Assembly: GCA_012934845.2 (NCBI GenBank)
Contig: WNNJ02001595.1
Coordinates: 124,001 to 188,000 of the forward strand
Reading direction: 5' to 3'
Length of the DNA stretch: 64,000 bases
Source: Pomphorhynchus laevis
Taxonomy: Eukaryota; Acanthocephala; Palaeacanthocephala; Echinorhynchida; Pomphorhynchidae
The notes beneath the pieces were generated by a model that did no database searches, was not told the origin of the DNA, and saw nothing but the letters and a program-made list of their open reading frames with translations. Positions within the stretch are counted from its first letter, which is position 1. Each line of letters begins with the position of its first letter. The position numbers were made by a program, and so were the translations under genes. Below are positions 11,760 to 23,449 of this stretch, piece after piece.

Positions 11760-13555
11760 TTCAACCAAGACAACCTCATCTACGTAAGTTATACTAGAGA
11801 AATTAAAAGATGTTGTGAGTCTAAGCAGTCATGAAGCCTTTTCAACTTTATCTAAGAGCCTTATCGTCGAAAAGTTGAGCCTTCTGGAATTCCGAAATAT
11901 CTTTCCTATAGTGTCGTCGGAGTAAGATGTCATTATTGCGAATGGGCAGTCGTACTTTCAATATTTATAAATATTGAAAGTACGACTGCCCATTCGCAAC
12001 AAGCTACAGGATAATGGTACTCAATAAAGTAAGATCCATGACAAAATTTAGAGTATTTTGGGGCATCTAGAAGAGATTCACGGGAGCGTAAAGGTAAAAA
12101 CAGTTATTCTGGAAATGTCGAGTAAAGGAAAAAGAATATAAGAAGAGCTAATTTTACAATGACGAATAGGTAAGGCAAAGTAAACTAAAATTTATACTTT
12201 GGGTTATATTCGGCCAATTAAGTTTGGATGAGTGAATATATATTTGGTCGAAACTGTGAAAGCTGAAAATACAAATTACATTGTTCAAAATACGTTGAAT
12301 ATGTAAAGTTGTGTTTTGGAGGAGTTGGTGAAGGTGCTGAGATAATATTAAATGTTAGAGTAAAGTTGAGCTAAAATAGGAGTATGACAAGTTCGGAAAT
12401 ATATTAGTCTACGAATGCGTCGAAGGTCTCTGAAAGGTATATTAGAAGAATAAATCTTTTAACGAAAAAATCAGTAAGAGATATCATTTTATCAAAATGA
12501 AGACCAAGAAAGTCCAGCTACGGAAAAGGTTTCGAGTTTAGGAAAACAAGGAAATTATTTGAATCGGTTTGTGAAGGTGTAATTCAAAGAACCTTGGACT
12601 TTTTAGAATGAAGCAATATAAAATAAAGACATATCGTTAAGCAAGGGTCTGGTCAGTAATGTGGTCTACGTTTGCATAATCTAAAGAAGGATATCGTCAG
12701 CATACTGCAGAATGTGAAAATATTGATAAGTGCTGAGGCGGGATAATTAACCTAGAAGGAGAGTGAAAAGTAGTGAACTAATCAAGGATCCTTGGTGAAC
12801 TTCATGTGCCAGTGAAGACGGGAATGAGTAAGAGGCGTTTAAGAATACATAAAATATATAGTCTGAAATGTATGAACTAATGCACTGTCCTAGAAAAGAA
12901 TACGTGATCATTTCGAAGACGATGGAGTGGTCTTCAATGTCAAAGGTTGAAGAACTGTCTAGAACAAAACAACACTGGAAAGATTTTTATCAAGGACAGA
13001 ATCATATCATCAAAACTCGTTTGACTGCCCGTTTCGGTAGAATGATAAATTTAAAATACAATAAAAGTAGGGTATTAATTAAATGAAATAAAATGGGAAC
13101 TAACTTGGTTTAGAACAATGCGTTCAAGAAGTTTGGAAATATTTGCGAAGTTAGAAATAAAACAGTGTGATGCAGGACGTGGGTGATTCTAAATACGATT
13201 TTTACATGGCTAGAAGGAAGATTTTATGGAATGAAAAGGAAAAGAATATAGTTGTGATGTAGAATTAAGTAGCGACTAAAGAGTAGAGGAAACTCAATCT
13301 TCAGATATTGGGAGAAGATAGAAAAGTTTAGGAATTGAAATATATGTGTGAAATTGAGCACGACAGAAAGTAGAGCCACTAGATGGCGAGCAATTCATAA
13401 CAAAATTTAATGATTTCAAGGTAATCATTGAGTTGAAGTTGCAAGTTATTATATCGGAAAGGTGTACGCATTTTACAATGCAGTAAGCGATATGAGTGTA
13501 TAATATTAAGATAGTAATCGTATGAATTTTGGAAATTGAAACACGGATCATATTT
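11760..13555 (-). mobile_element. Very old CR1-group LINE relic
   Basis: On the minus strand, broken frames give PKLFYLLPISEDEVSSTL (near 13,300), SKLLERIVLNQVSSHF (near 13,100), LDSSSTFDIEDHSIVFE (near 12,950), VHQGSLISSLLFTLLL (near 12,780) and LQYADDILL (near 12,690). This is the order of RT motifs in the CR1-group copy at 44.3-47.4 kb (LPVSPTEVSSVL, SKLLERFILIQ, LDLSSAFDIVDHSVL, QYADDIL). It is the most diverged copy of that family here. The part below 12,500 is only inferred to be its C-terminal region. Confidence 0.65.
11936..11999. repeat. Perfect 64-bp palindrome
   Basis: Positions 11,936-11,967 and 11,968-11,999 are exact reverse complements with no spacer. The arms are 32 bp, starting ttgcgaatgggcag and meeting at attta|taaat. 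No mismatch was found. The neighbouring bases do not continue the pairing. It lies near the low-coordinate edge of the old CR1-group relic. Confidence 0.97.
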
Positions 13556-13654
13556 AAAATACCTTAAAATTATATATTCAATGTCAAATCACGGATTTTT
13601 ATGGTATCGTTTAATGAAATGAAATTTGAAAGGCAAAAGTCAGTAGACAAAATT

Positions 13655-14560
13655 ACTAGTGAGGAATAATGAAATATTTATTAGTATTACTAATGAAATA
13701 CTTCTTTCATTAGTATATCATAATAAAGCTTTTTGCCTATGAAGACAAAGTTATTACTAGCTTTATCAATAGTTGTTATTATATAGTTATCCTTTAATTT
13801 AGTAAGTTCTTTATACATATCTTAATAAAATTGTATAATTTTATATATAAATTTAAATTTTATTATTAAAGATAATTATCTTTATCTTTAAATACGTTCT
13901 TCCATTTTATCAAATTAACAGTTGATTTAATTTGTATAAATTTTATTTTTATTGTTATTATTATTTCACTTTCTCTCTAATTTTATCTTATATATAAGTT
14001 TTCCAAATGTTTATCCTTGATGTATTTAAGCTTTTACCATTTATCAACTTATCAAAATAAGCATTTAGGTCATTATATAACGAATTGTAAATTTTATTTT
14101 TTTATTTCATCTGTATTTAAATTCTTTTGATAGCATTTTCCTTAATTCACTAGTTTCAATTAATTCTAGATTATGAGTGCATATATGTTCATTTATTTTA
14201 TCAAAATTAAGACTTTTACAATTGCATTCAGTTTCTATAATGTTTTTAATATTATCGTTACATATTGATTTTAATTCTTTATTATAATTTAAAAAAATTC
14301 GTCCTAGGTGTGATAACAGCTTATACCTTATTTTAGGAATATATTTACTTAAATCTGATCCTACTATTTATTTACTTTTAGAATTATTGAAAACTCCACC
14401 TATATTTATGTAATTTATACTTATGAAGTCTATGGTTAATGCATATTTTTTATTGTTATTATTAGCATTTATTAATAAATTCTATAAATATTCTATACAA
14501 TAAATGTTATATGTCTTTTGATAATATGTCTTTTGTCATCATGATAGCAGTTAGCTATTG
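13655..14560 (-). mobile_element. Penelope-like element fragment, N-terminal half
   Basis: The reverse complement matches the main Penelope-like body at 48.9-49.6 kb in order. It gives the block ending in the DKASNNF-type motif (13,730-13,790), the CNCKS/H/C region near 14,180-14,260, and the PKIRYKLL block near 14,320-14,350. Frames are broken by small indels. It stops near 13,655 before the catalytic RT motifs, so only the N-terminal part was kept. Confidence 0.75.
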
Positions 14561-14699
14561 TAAATTTGGCTTTGTATAAAAACTTCACTCGCTGAAGATG
14601 AATGTTTAAAAACTTCAATAAGTCATCAACAAATCATTTACACAATATTACACATAAAATCAATTTTATTTACAAACGTTAAAATATATCAAGTTAAAA

Positions 14700-15600
14700 T
14701 TTAAAATTAAAATTTAAAATTAAAATCAATTTTCATGAATTGACTAATAAATAACAGACGATGTATCAGAATGAGGATTAGAGGTCATCAGAAGGAACTG
14801 CTATGTTATCAGGTTTCGGCCTCTATTTTTCAACCCAACAATGTTTGTGAACATTTTATTGTAATCATGATGATAGCAGGAACTTCCGAAGTATTGATAT
14901 TTTTCAAATAAAGCAGCGGAGCCACATACGTGCTAAGGACGTATTTCCTCTGATTAAATTTGATTATAAATAATAAAATAAATAATTGTTTCTAGATTTT
15001 CATTATATTATAGTACAAAGTATATTATTTATTATCCATCCATAAAAATTTTCCGGTTTAGAGTTTAAATGTATAGAGTTTAAAACTAATATCAAGTTTA
15101 AATAAAAATTCGAAATTTAAAATAAAAGTCAATTTTTATGAATTTACTAATAAATAACAGACTTTGTATCAAAATAAGGATTAGAGGTCATCAGGAGGAA
15201 CTGCTATGCTTTCAAGTTTCGGCCCTTATTCCTCGACCAAATATAGCAGCTGGGGCCTAATACAAAGTATATCATTTATTATCCATAAAAATTTTCAGCT
15301 TATGATTTTAAATTTATTCTTTATATTATTGTGTTGATTTATATATTTTACTATTTTCTGTTTGATAATATTTTTATGGTAACCGAGTTTAAAATTTGCA
15401 TCTATTAAATTATTTTAAATGATATTGGAGTTTGCCAAAAATCGTTACTATTTAAGTATTTTCTTTCTTTATTCTTAAATAAAATATAATATAAAAAGGA
15501 TCCATTAAATTATTTAAATGATTTTAAAGAAAGCTATTATCATCACATATTATGCTAATTCTTAAAATTTTATTATTTAATGTATTATATTTTATAGCAA
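14700..15600 (-). mobile_element. Penelope-like 3' ends, two partial copies
   Basis: Two minus-strand pieces carry the C-terminal end of the same Penelope-like family (near 15,290-15,460 and 15,500-15,598, matching 50,640-50,850), with the A/T-rich 3' flank at 14,750-15,290. The flank includes the shared end block gaggtcatcaggaggaactg, seen in the complementary sense after the main copy at 50.96 kb. The two flanks (14,760-14,990 and 15,120-15,260) are themselves near-duplicates. Confidence 0.65.
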
Positions 15601-16402
15601 AAACGTTTTTTATTTTAGAACATATTATTGAAGAAAATAAGTCAATATTAAATCAAACAGTATTAGAAAGAGAAGATTTTTTGGATTAAAACGCTCTATT
15701 CAATGTACCACTGGAACTGAACGGCCTGATGCAAGGAATTGGCAGAAGTAATAAGCAATAAACAATAAGCATTTATGTTTTGATTAACCTGTTAAGCTAA
15801 GCCAGGAAGTCAATACGATAAATGAAAAAGAATATTAAAATAACTTTTAAAGCCTAATTCTTATATAATTGATCTATAAACTTTTTAGCGATTTCTGTAA
15901 TTTATTGCATGCTTTATTTAAAATATTTAAAATTATGCTTTATTTAAGACTTAATAGTTCATATGTTGTTAGCGATCATCGCTAGAATAATTATACAATT
16001 GTAGGCAAATTGATTCATTTGATGTCAATGATTCACTTCGAGTAGATTGTTTCTTTTCAAATCTTAGAAATAATGTTGATTTTTTCTTCAACGAAATATA
16101 AAATTGATTGAACTAATTGTTATCCTAATCAATTTATTGAATTATATCAGTTCAGTTGTCAATTTCAAATCGCTTAAATCGAAACAAGTAAAATGTACAC
16201 AAAATATTTTGAATTTTTTTTCTACCTTTATCAGCAATAATTAAATTTAAAAATTCTTGCATTTAAAATGTAATTACGTTTCTTAAAATTGTTAACACCT
16301 TTTCAGTTGATCGTAATATTTTAAAGCTTAGTTTTTATGAGCATGGTGACATAAATCTAGATTTGACAGATGAGTTAAATTCCGAGGCATTTACAACATA
16401 AG
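15601..16402 (+). other. Intergenic DNA upstream of ABHD18 with two exon-like pieces
   Basis: After the Penelope ends, TTATTTTAG at about 15,611-15,619 leads into a short open piece (HIIEENKSILNQTVLEREDF, stop near 15,688). A second acceptor-like CTTTTCAG at about 16,301-16,308 leads into an open piece of 29 codons (NILKLSFYEHGDINLDLTDE and so on) with TAA at 16,398-16,400, two bases before the ABHD18 ATG. Either may be a real terminal exon or 5' UTR. In such AT-rich DNA frames this short also arise by chance. No product is recognised. Confidence 0.25.
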
Positions 16403-17497
16403 ATGTCATTGCTAGACAAAACATACCGTTCTTTGAACCCATTGCGTATGTTTGCTAATGGTTTCGGTTGCTATAAACTTATCGAGGATTTGCGTCATGC
16501 TCGACATGATCTATCTGAACGAAAATACCGTAATGATATTGTTAGCATAAATACAATGACATCTTTAGAAGACACATGCATTCAGACAATATCGTTTACC
16601 AGTCCTGCGATACACTATCTTCGTATACCAGAACATCTTAAGAAAGGTCGAATTCAGTTAATTAACGCAATAAAGGCCAAATATGAAACAAAAGGGCTGT
16701 GCATCATTTTAGCTACTACAGGCGATCACGGTTTAAATTTGCGAACGCGTCTTATCGGATTGCCATTGCTAGAAAAATACAATATATCCTCAATTATATT
16801 GGAAAATCCATACTATGGCTCACGTAAGCCAGACAACCAACTACGATCGGCTTTACTGCATATTTCCGATTTGTTTCTAATGGGTCTAGTTATTATAATC
16901 GAATGTAACCATCTGTACAGATGGTCTTTGGAAAACGGATTAATTAATAGAAACACGCCCCTGATAATTTGTGGTAGCAGCCTCGGAGGATACATGGGTT
17001 CATTGGTGACAGCATCACATCCAAATAATTTACCAAATCTTCTATCTGTTTTAGCTTTGTGTGGTATAAGCGCAGCTCCTGTCTTTACTCAAGGTGTAAT
17101 GTCAAAGTCAATTAATTGGAAGCTAATTGCGGATCAGACCGATGAGTTTCTTAAATATTTTCCTGCAATGTGTCCTCGAGACAGTGAATATTCATCCAAA
17201 GAGCTATTCGCAAAACGTGTTGCCGGCAATCTGCTTAATTATTTTACAAATATGAACCAATGGGAAAGTCCATTAAATCCGCAATTTGTTACATTAATCG
17301 AAGCAGCTTATGATCAATATATACCTTCTAAATACGGTCAGAAACCACTTAAGCAACTTTGGAAAGATATTCCAGTCATAGAACAAATCAAAGGTGGTCA
17401 TGTTAGTGGAACTATTCTTTCGTACAAAGATCTTATGGTTAAAAGCATTGGAAATGCTGTCTTACAATATTCCAAATGTAATGTGATAAACTATTAA
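16403..17497 (+). CDS. ABHD18: ABHD18-type alpha/beta hydrolase
   Basis: Orthologue of ABHD18 (C4orf29), a poorly studied alpha/beta-hydrolase, in vertebrates with a mitochondrial or secretory-type N terminus. The 364-residue product starts with LDKTYRSL, like vertebrate LDxLYRxL. It has the family block TGDHG..LRTRL (about 106-117) and the highly conserved ENPYYGSRKPDNQLRS and SDLFLMG blocks. The nucleophile elbow is G191-S192-S193-L194-G195, so S193 is the likely nucleophile. The other triad members are probably D304 (AYDQYIP) and H333 (GGHVSG). SKSINW is also a family block. Vertebrate proteins are about 100 residues longer because of a disordered insert that is absent here. The coding region is one uninterrupted exon and looks functional. 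Downstream, AATAAA lies near 17,584. Confidence 0.93.
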   Translation: MSLLDKTYRSLNPLRMFANGFGCYKLIEDLRHARHDLSERKYRNDIVSINTMTSLEDTCIQTISFTSPAIHYLRIPEHLKKGRIQLINAIKAKYETKGLCIILATTGDHGLNLRTRLIGLPLLEKYNISSIILENPYYGSRKPDNQLRSALLHISDLFLMGLVIIIECNHLYRWSLENGLINRNTPLIICGSSLGGYMGSLVTASHPNNLPNLLSVLALCGISAAPVFTQGVMSKSINWKLIADQTDEFLKYFPAMCPRDSEYSSKELFAKRVAGNLLNYFTNMNQWESPLNPQFVTLIEAAYDQYIPSKYGQKPLKQLWKDIPVIEQIKGGHVSGTILSYKDLMVKSIGNAVLQYSKCNVINY

Positions 17498-18109
17498 TAA
17501 CGAATTAATCTTAGATTTCTAGATGTATTTATCGCGGTATTATTGGAAAATTTTCTATTTTATGATTTCACGTTACACTTTAAATAAAAATTATCACTTA
17601 AGCTATTGAAAGTATATTTATTGCATCATTGCTTGCTGGTTTATAAAGAAAAATAGTTTGTACATGGAAGGCGAAAATTGTAAGTATCATAGATTAAAAC
17701 TAAATGTGCAGTTTTCCATATATTTATCCAACGTCATTTGAACTTTGAAAACATATCCCTTAAATTAGATATGGGCAAACGCTAGACTACACTCAGGATC
17801 CGGCCCTCCGAGAAAATGCTCGGAGAGCCGGATTATAAAAATATGGACCCCGCGAAAAACATTAGAAAATATGGGCTTCGAAGTATCTAAGCTTGTCCAT
17901 TCTTGCCATCAATTATCTAAATTGTGTTTTTAATTATTGTATTTTAACGTTTAGTCAATTTATAAAACTTGACTTTAAATTTCAATTTTAAATTTTAACT
18001 TTATATAAAATTTTAGTTTTATATAGCTAAATATAAAATTATATAATTATTTATTATTTTATTATTTTTTTATTTATCAATATTTTTAATTTATAAACAA
18101 TTTAATATA
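17498..18109. other. ABHD18 3' flank
   Basis: The first 100 bases are the probable 3' UTR. The rest is intergenic DNA with one strong hairpin (17,798-17,833) and then A/T-rich sequence of the type that borders Penelope repeats. No gene is seen. Confidence 0.4.
17798..17833. repeat. GC-rich hairpin (15-bp stem)
   Basis: The arms atccggccctccgag and ctcggagagccggat pair at 14 of 15 positions around a 6-base loop (aaaatg). It stands out as GC-rich in AT-rich surroundings. It could be an end of a small mobile element or a structured 3' UTR/RNA end. There is no direct evidence for either. Confidence 0.7.
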
Positions 18110-19830
18110 CGTCGACTCATTTACCTGATCGGATTCGAATAGTGCAAATACAAATTTGCACTATTGCAAATATAGTGCAAATATATTGTCTGTTATTTAT
18201 TAGTCAATTCATAAAAATGACTTTTTAAATTTCAATATTTTTATTTTAACTTGATTTAAATTATAGAAAATCTAAAAACAATTATTAATTTTATTATTTA
18301 ATTATTAAATTTTGATTTAAGCATTATTATGTTTTGTTTATTTTATAATTATACTAATCAAATCAGCTAACTGAGTCTACGTATTTAATATAATTATAAA
18401 CTAAACAAAACATAATAATGCTAAATCAAAATTTAATAATTAAATACTAAAATTAATAATTGTTTTTAGATTTTCTATAATTTATATCAAGTTAAAATAA
18501 AAAATTAAAATTTAAAATTTGTAAATTTAATTAAAATCATTTATGATTTTAAAATCACTTTCATCTCTTTCCTCCTTTAAATGTTGACTGACGATCACTC
18601 GACTCGTCTGCTTTATTGACAATAAAATTTAATGAAATACTTTAGTCTTGAATTTTTCAAATATAATTGAAATTATTTCTGATTAGAGGTCATCATTGTC
18701 TGATGACCTCTAATTCTTATTCTGATACAACGTCTGTTATTTATTAGTCAATTCATAAAAATGACGTTTATTTTAAATTTTATTTTTTATTTTATTTTTT
18801 AACTTGATTTAAATTATAGAAAATCTAAAAACAATTATTAATTTTATTATTTAATTATTAAATTTTGATTTAGCATTATTATGTTTTGTTTATTTTATAA
18901 TTATATAACAATACGTAGACTCAGTTAGCTGATTTGATTCTTATTAATTAAATTGCAAAATTATAAAATTTGTAATAAACCTAGTTCAAATGTAAAACTA
19001 AAAGTTTCAGAGATTAACTGCATAAACTTGTGCTTATAAATTTATAAAAAATAACTAATTATTGTATTTATTAATAATTTTTGTTAATAATTTAACATTT
19101 AATATTATTTGAATTAAATGAGATTATTTAGTTAAACACATTTCTAGCCATATAACGAGAATTTCTATTAATAGTGAACATTTTTGCGAATGTTTAGAAT
19201 GATGACCTCTATTCCTTATTTGAATATATCGTATATTATTTATTAGTCAATTCATAAAAATTGACTTTTATTTTAACACCTGATGACCTCTATTACTCAT
19301 TCGAATAAATAGTAAATTATTTATTAGTCAGCTTATAAAAAACATAATTTATATTTTAAATTTTTATTATGAATTATATATAAATTATATAAAATATAAT
19401 ATGATATAACATGATAGCATAGCAGTTCCTCCTGATGACATCTAATTCTTATTCTGATACAACGTCTGTTCTTTATGAGTCAATACATAAACATGACGTT
19501 TATTTTAAATTCTAACTTTATTAAAAAAATAAATTTTATATCCGAGTATTAGTATCAAACGATATATGTCAATATATAAACATGACGTTTATTTTAAATT
19601 TCAATTTTTTAGCATAGCATTTCCTCTTTATGATATCTAATCATTATTCTGATACATCGTCTGTTATTTATTATTCAATTCATAAAAATTGACTTTTATT
19701 TTAAATTTCGATTTTTATTTTAAACTTGATATAAATTATATAAAATCTTATAAAAATTATTTATTATTTATTTTATTTATAATTATTTTATAATTAATAT
19801 AAAATACGTAGACTCAGTTATCTGATTTGA
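18110..19830. repeat. Cluster of Penelope-associated terminal repeats in both orientations
   Basis: The same repeat, recognised by tgatacaacgtctgttattt, agtcaattcataaaaatgac, aaacaattattaattttat and an end motif ctcagttagctgattt, occurs at about 18,180-18,370 (+), 18,370-18,530 (inverted), 18,700-18,945 (+), 19,440-19,620 (+) and 19,640-19,830 (+), with further short pieces between (19,200-19,400). The first two form an inverted pair of about 150-bp arms meeting near 18,365. The same sequence borders Penelope-like bodies at 14.7-15.3 and 50.95 kb. Not coding. Confidence 0.7.
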
Positions 19831-19904
19831 TTTTTTTTATTTTTTATCAGAAATTACTTTATATTAATTTATTGCACCTTCGTTTTCTACCGAATCCAAA
19901 TGCT

Positions 19905-20045
19905 AATAGACAATATTTATTTATTTTATTTATTCAAATACATGCCAAAGCCAAAAAGGCTATTCAGGCAGAGTCCAAAAAAGAAAAAAGCAAAGTTCTA
20001 AAAAGCAAACAACAGTTCTTACAGTCTCTGTTGATCATTGGGCTG
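19905..20045 (-). mobile_element. 3' terminal stub of the second CR1-like LINE family
   Basis: The block around aaggctattcaggcagagtc, followed by an A-rich run (aaaaaagaaaaaagc), is the same 3' end that terminates the copies at 20,340 and 36,910. Only about 140 bp are present: a severely 5'-truncated insertion, as expected from incomplete reverse transcription. Confidence 0.65.
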
Positions 20046-20334
20046 TAAATTATTAAATATATCGCCACTGATAGGAAATTTGTCAACAATGAAGTTAATT
20101 TTAAAAGTCATCTTGAATCTATATAAAGAACATTTCCAAAGTTAAAATTGTATTTTAAAAATATAATTGGATATACAGTAAAGCGTTTATTCATACAGTC
20201 CTTACTTTCGTAGCATAAGTAGATACAATTTTTTAACAAACTCATTAGTTTATTGGCATCCGTTTTACAATTTCTTTTGCCATGCCATTTCTAACTAACA
20301 AAACCAAGAACTAACTGAAATAAATTTATTTATT

Positions 20335-21900
20335 AATTCAAATACATTCTAAATCCAAAAGGCTATTCAGGCATAGTCCAAAAAAGAAAAAAGCAAACAG
20401 TCAATCAATGGAACTAAATAGTATAGTTCAGCAGAGGTGCTGAAATACGTCATTGTTCACGTATCTATTTGCAGCATCGTAATTTGAATGTGATCAAGCA
20501 GGGAACAGCAACGACTTCCTCGGGCACCGAATTCCACATGTTAATTCCTCTCCTCGAGAGTCTATACACTTTTGGTAATCTGCCAAATCCAAATTTATAC
20601 AAGACTCTGCTATGTTCCCGCAAATGACCTACCCGCCTGGTGATTACATCGGTGGGATTACCCACCGCATCATTCGACATATGCCATAGACATAGCATTT
20701 CCAAGGCTATCACGTACCGACAGCTTTCCAATACGACTAAGACGTATATGATAATCACTACCACCTGAGCCAACACGGAGCCTCGAACCCAGCCTAAGAA
20801 TAGACTCCAGGTCTAATAGTTCTTACTTAGTGACAGGGAAAGAAGCCTGAATGCAGTACTCCAAGTGTGTCCTGACGAGGGAGGTGAATAACCTCTTGAA
20901 CATTCGTCAGCTTAACCTAAGGAATGCGCTTTTTATACAATATAATGCCCGAGTAGCTTTACACAAATTCTGAAAGACCTATTCGATAGAAATTGCCTGA
21001 CCCACTCACAAATATATGAATGAAGTTCATAGTGATACAATAAGGATACTATGCCGTCATGTGGCGCCCTATCAAAGTCTTTCGAAAAGTCAAAGACTGG
21101 ATGAACCTGAATCCCAGACTCAGAGCACATGTCCATTTTCACGCGGAGTTTGTTCATTAGTTAAGCATGAACGTCCAATCCTGAAATTATGTTGATTGAG
21201 AATCAACCAATATATGATTACAGTTCAAATGATTCCTGATTCTACTAGCAATTAGTATTTCTAAGAGTTTGCAGAATACACCGGCCAAACTGATGGGCCA
21301 AAAGTCCACACAAAAGCTAACATGACGCTTTTTGAAATGTGTACCACAATTGCACATTTCCAACTATCAGGAATCCAAGATGTGTCCAGGCTATATCTGA
21401 AAAACAGAGTTAAATCAATACTCAGTACGTTCGCTAGCGTTTTGTCGAGGAAGGGGTCAATATTATATAGTCCCAGAGATACAAACGTGATCGAGCTTCA
21501 TAACCTTGTTCAACACCTCATCAACTTTAAGTGGTCAAACACAACACCGATGTGCAATCGGAACATACTTCCAACTAAAAACACAATGCTTATCAGTAAT
21601 CGAAGCTTGCACTGAGAAGATATCAGCTAAATGTTGGGCGATAAGAAACGGTTTGGTTGAAGTCTCAGCTGGCGTTTGAATTGAGCTAATTATGGTTACA
21701 GAAGTTTTGTGGTTTCTTACATATAACCAAAACCTCCTAGGGTTCAAAGATGCATCCCTGGCAATACCCTCTTCGTACGAATAGCGTTTATGAAATTTTA
21801 GCTTATTGCCTAAGTTCCGAGAGTCGATGTAGGCAAATTCGGAAGCTGGTGAACGCCTAAACTTGCTCCACAATTTGTTGCGAGACCTAAGAGTATCAAC
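20335..21900 (-). mobile_element. Second CR1-like LINE family, internally deleted copy
   Basis: Minus-strand frames give the pre-RT part (RRFWLYVRNHKTSV, near 21,710), a decayed RT palm (FDFSKDFDRAPHDGIVSLL near 21,080) and the C terminus (PTDVITRRVGHLREHSRVLY and RRGINMWNSVPEEVV, near 20,500-20,640). The same C terminus is intact at 37.0 kb. The catalytic ADD region and the RT 5' half are missing or broken. The 3' end carries the family's ttcaggcatagtcc motif. Confidence 0.75.
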
Positions 21901-22770
21901 AAGTTCTCTGTCAATATATTTTAATTCCTATGTAAATAAATTTATAAATAAATTTACAAATAAATTTTTTATATATTATAAATTGTAAGTAAATTATTGT
22001 ATTTATTATTTGTAAGTTATATATAAATTGTAATAATAATTGTATATGTTTAATAAATTTTTTACTTACAAATAAATTTATCTATATAATAATATTATAC
22101 TGATATTGAAAACAACTTAGAAAGATATCAATTGAATAATCCTTGATAATGGTGTGCCCACGTGCCCCCGAAATACAGGAAAAATGTAAAATTTTAAAAT
22201 AAATATTAATGTATCTTCGCCTTATTTACAATCTAATGACAATTGGAAACACCTATTAAGAAAATATTATTGTAATTTTATTTTTATAAAAAAACTACAT
22301 ACAAAAATCAATACAAATTACAAGTACAATATTCCCTCAAATTAACCTATCAAATAATGAATATTTATGCAACATTAGACCCCTCTGACGGATAGAAGCC
22401 CAGATTAAAAAGTTTTGACGGATTGAATGTAAAGTGTTCTCACGATCGGTTTTGACAGATACATGCTTTCTTAACGAATATACAAAAACAAAATCGTTTA
22501 GATGAAAAGAAACAATATAAATAACATATCATGTGTGAGCAAGATCATAATATGAGGTTTTCTAAGGAACAAAGATATCTGATCTTGTCAGCAACCACTA
22601 ATAAAACACCTTTCGATTAAGCCATATAGAATTTGGGGCAACTTAGGGGCTCAATTCAGGTATTGAGCTCATTTTACTGAGGGCCTTTATACTAAAATCC
22701 AGGTATTGGAACATTTTGCTTGTAGAGGAAAAGAAGTAACAGATATGAACCTGAACTCTTTCTTAGGCAA
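21901..22770. other. Intergenic DNA
   Basis: A/T-rich low-complexity sequence (21,940-22,100) followed by about 650 bp of mixed sequence without a recognisable gene or repeat family. Confidence 0.35.
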
Positions 22771-22775
22771 TCTAG

Positions 22776-22808
22776 TTAACTCTATCTCTTAACTAGAGAT
22801 GGAGTTAA
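22776..22808. repeat. Short inverted repeat
   Basis: The arms ttaactctatctct and agagatggagttaa pair at 13 of 14 positions around a 5-base loop. It lies next to the LINE fragment that starts near 22,815. No function is inferred. Confidence 0.6.
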
Positions 22809-22814
22809 TCAATC

Positions 22815-23010
22815 TCTAAACTCCATCTTGGACAATTTTCAAAGCTTATCTAGTTCTCTTCAGGACCCGCTTGAGTTTATTCAAGTCGAATTCAGAAGCC
22901 CAGTTCACCAAGATGGTGAAACCCAGGTATCTTACTCGGTAAGTGAAAGAGGGAAGGGTTGATTTACGATAATGGTGGATAATGCTGAGTTTGCCAGTCT
23001 CTTTGACTGG
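22815..23010 (-). mobile_element. Small Jockey/I-type LINE fragment
   Basis: Aligns with 52,260-52,440 of the main copy: both have cttcaggayrcgyttgagt, then the block cagttcacc....gtgaa.cccaggtat.ttactcg and then gagtttgcc/gagagtgct. This is the post-RT (thumb) part of ORF2. Diverged and dead. Confidence 0.65.
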
Positions 23011-23440
23011 CAAGAAGAACAACTATACGGTTATTGTCAAGTGAACAGAGTTATTTAAAAAGGCAAAAATAAGCAATACTATTTTGGGCCTATTTGAGGG
23101 AATCCTAACGACGTGTACCATAGAAAGATTATTTAAAAAATAGTAAGACAGATCTTGGCTATGACATGACGCAATGTTCGAGCTAGTGAACTCCTGAAAA
23201 AGTACGCAATGCAAGTGATAACCGCTACTGATCTGATTACTAAAATTTTAAGGGCAATTGTTTAATATTTATTAGTGTATATAAATAAATCCAATTCTTC
23301 GTTATTAGTAAAAATAAATTCAATTATTCTTCAATAATTTTAAAATTATGTTAACATTTAAATATGAAATAATATTCTTCTGATTGTGGCACGATATTGT
23401 ACTCACAGGTATTGTTACCATTCTTGATACAACATGACCC
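23011..23440. other. Unassigned segment between LINE pieces
   Basis: A short open frame on the minus strand (23,023-23,214) has no recognisable motif. The rest is A/T-rich. Nothing can be assigned. Confidence 0.25.
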
Positions 23441-23449
23441 TTCTAATCA

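Noticed and set aside
15612-15690. Exon-like piece HIIEENKSILNQTVLERED with an acceptor
   Set aside because: Only 22 codons in AT-rich DNA, with no linkable partner exon and no recognised family. Kept as a note, not called as a gene.
19827-20048. Lysine-rich open frame on the plus strand
   Set aside because: It is read antisense through the 3' end and A-rich tail of a truncated LINE plus a Penelope repeat end.
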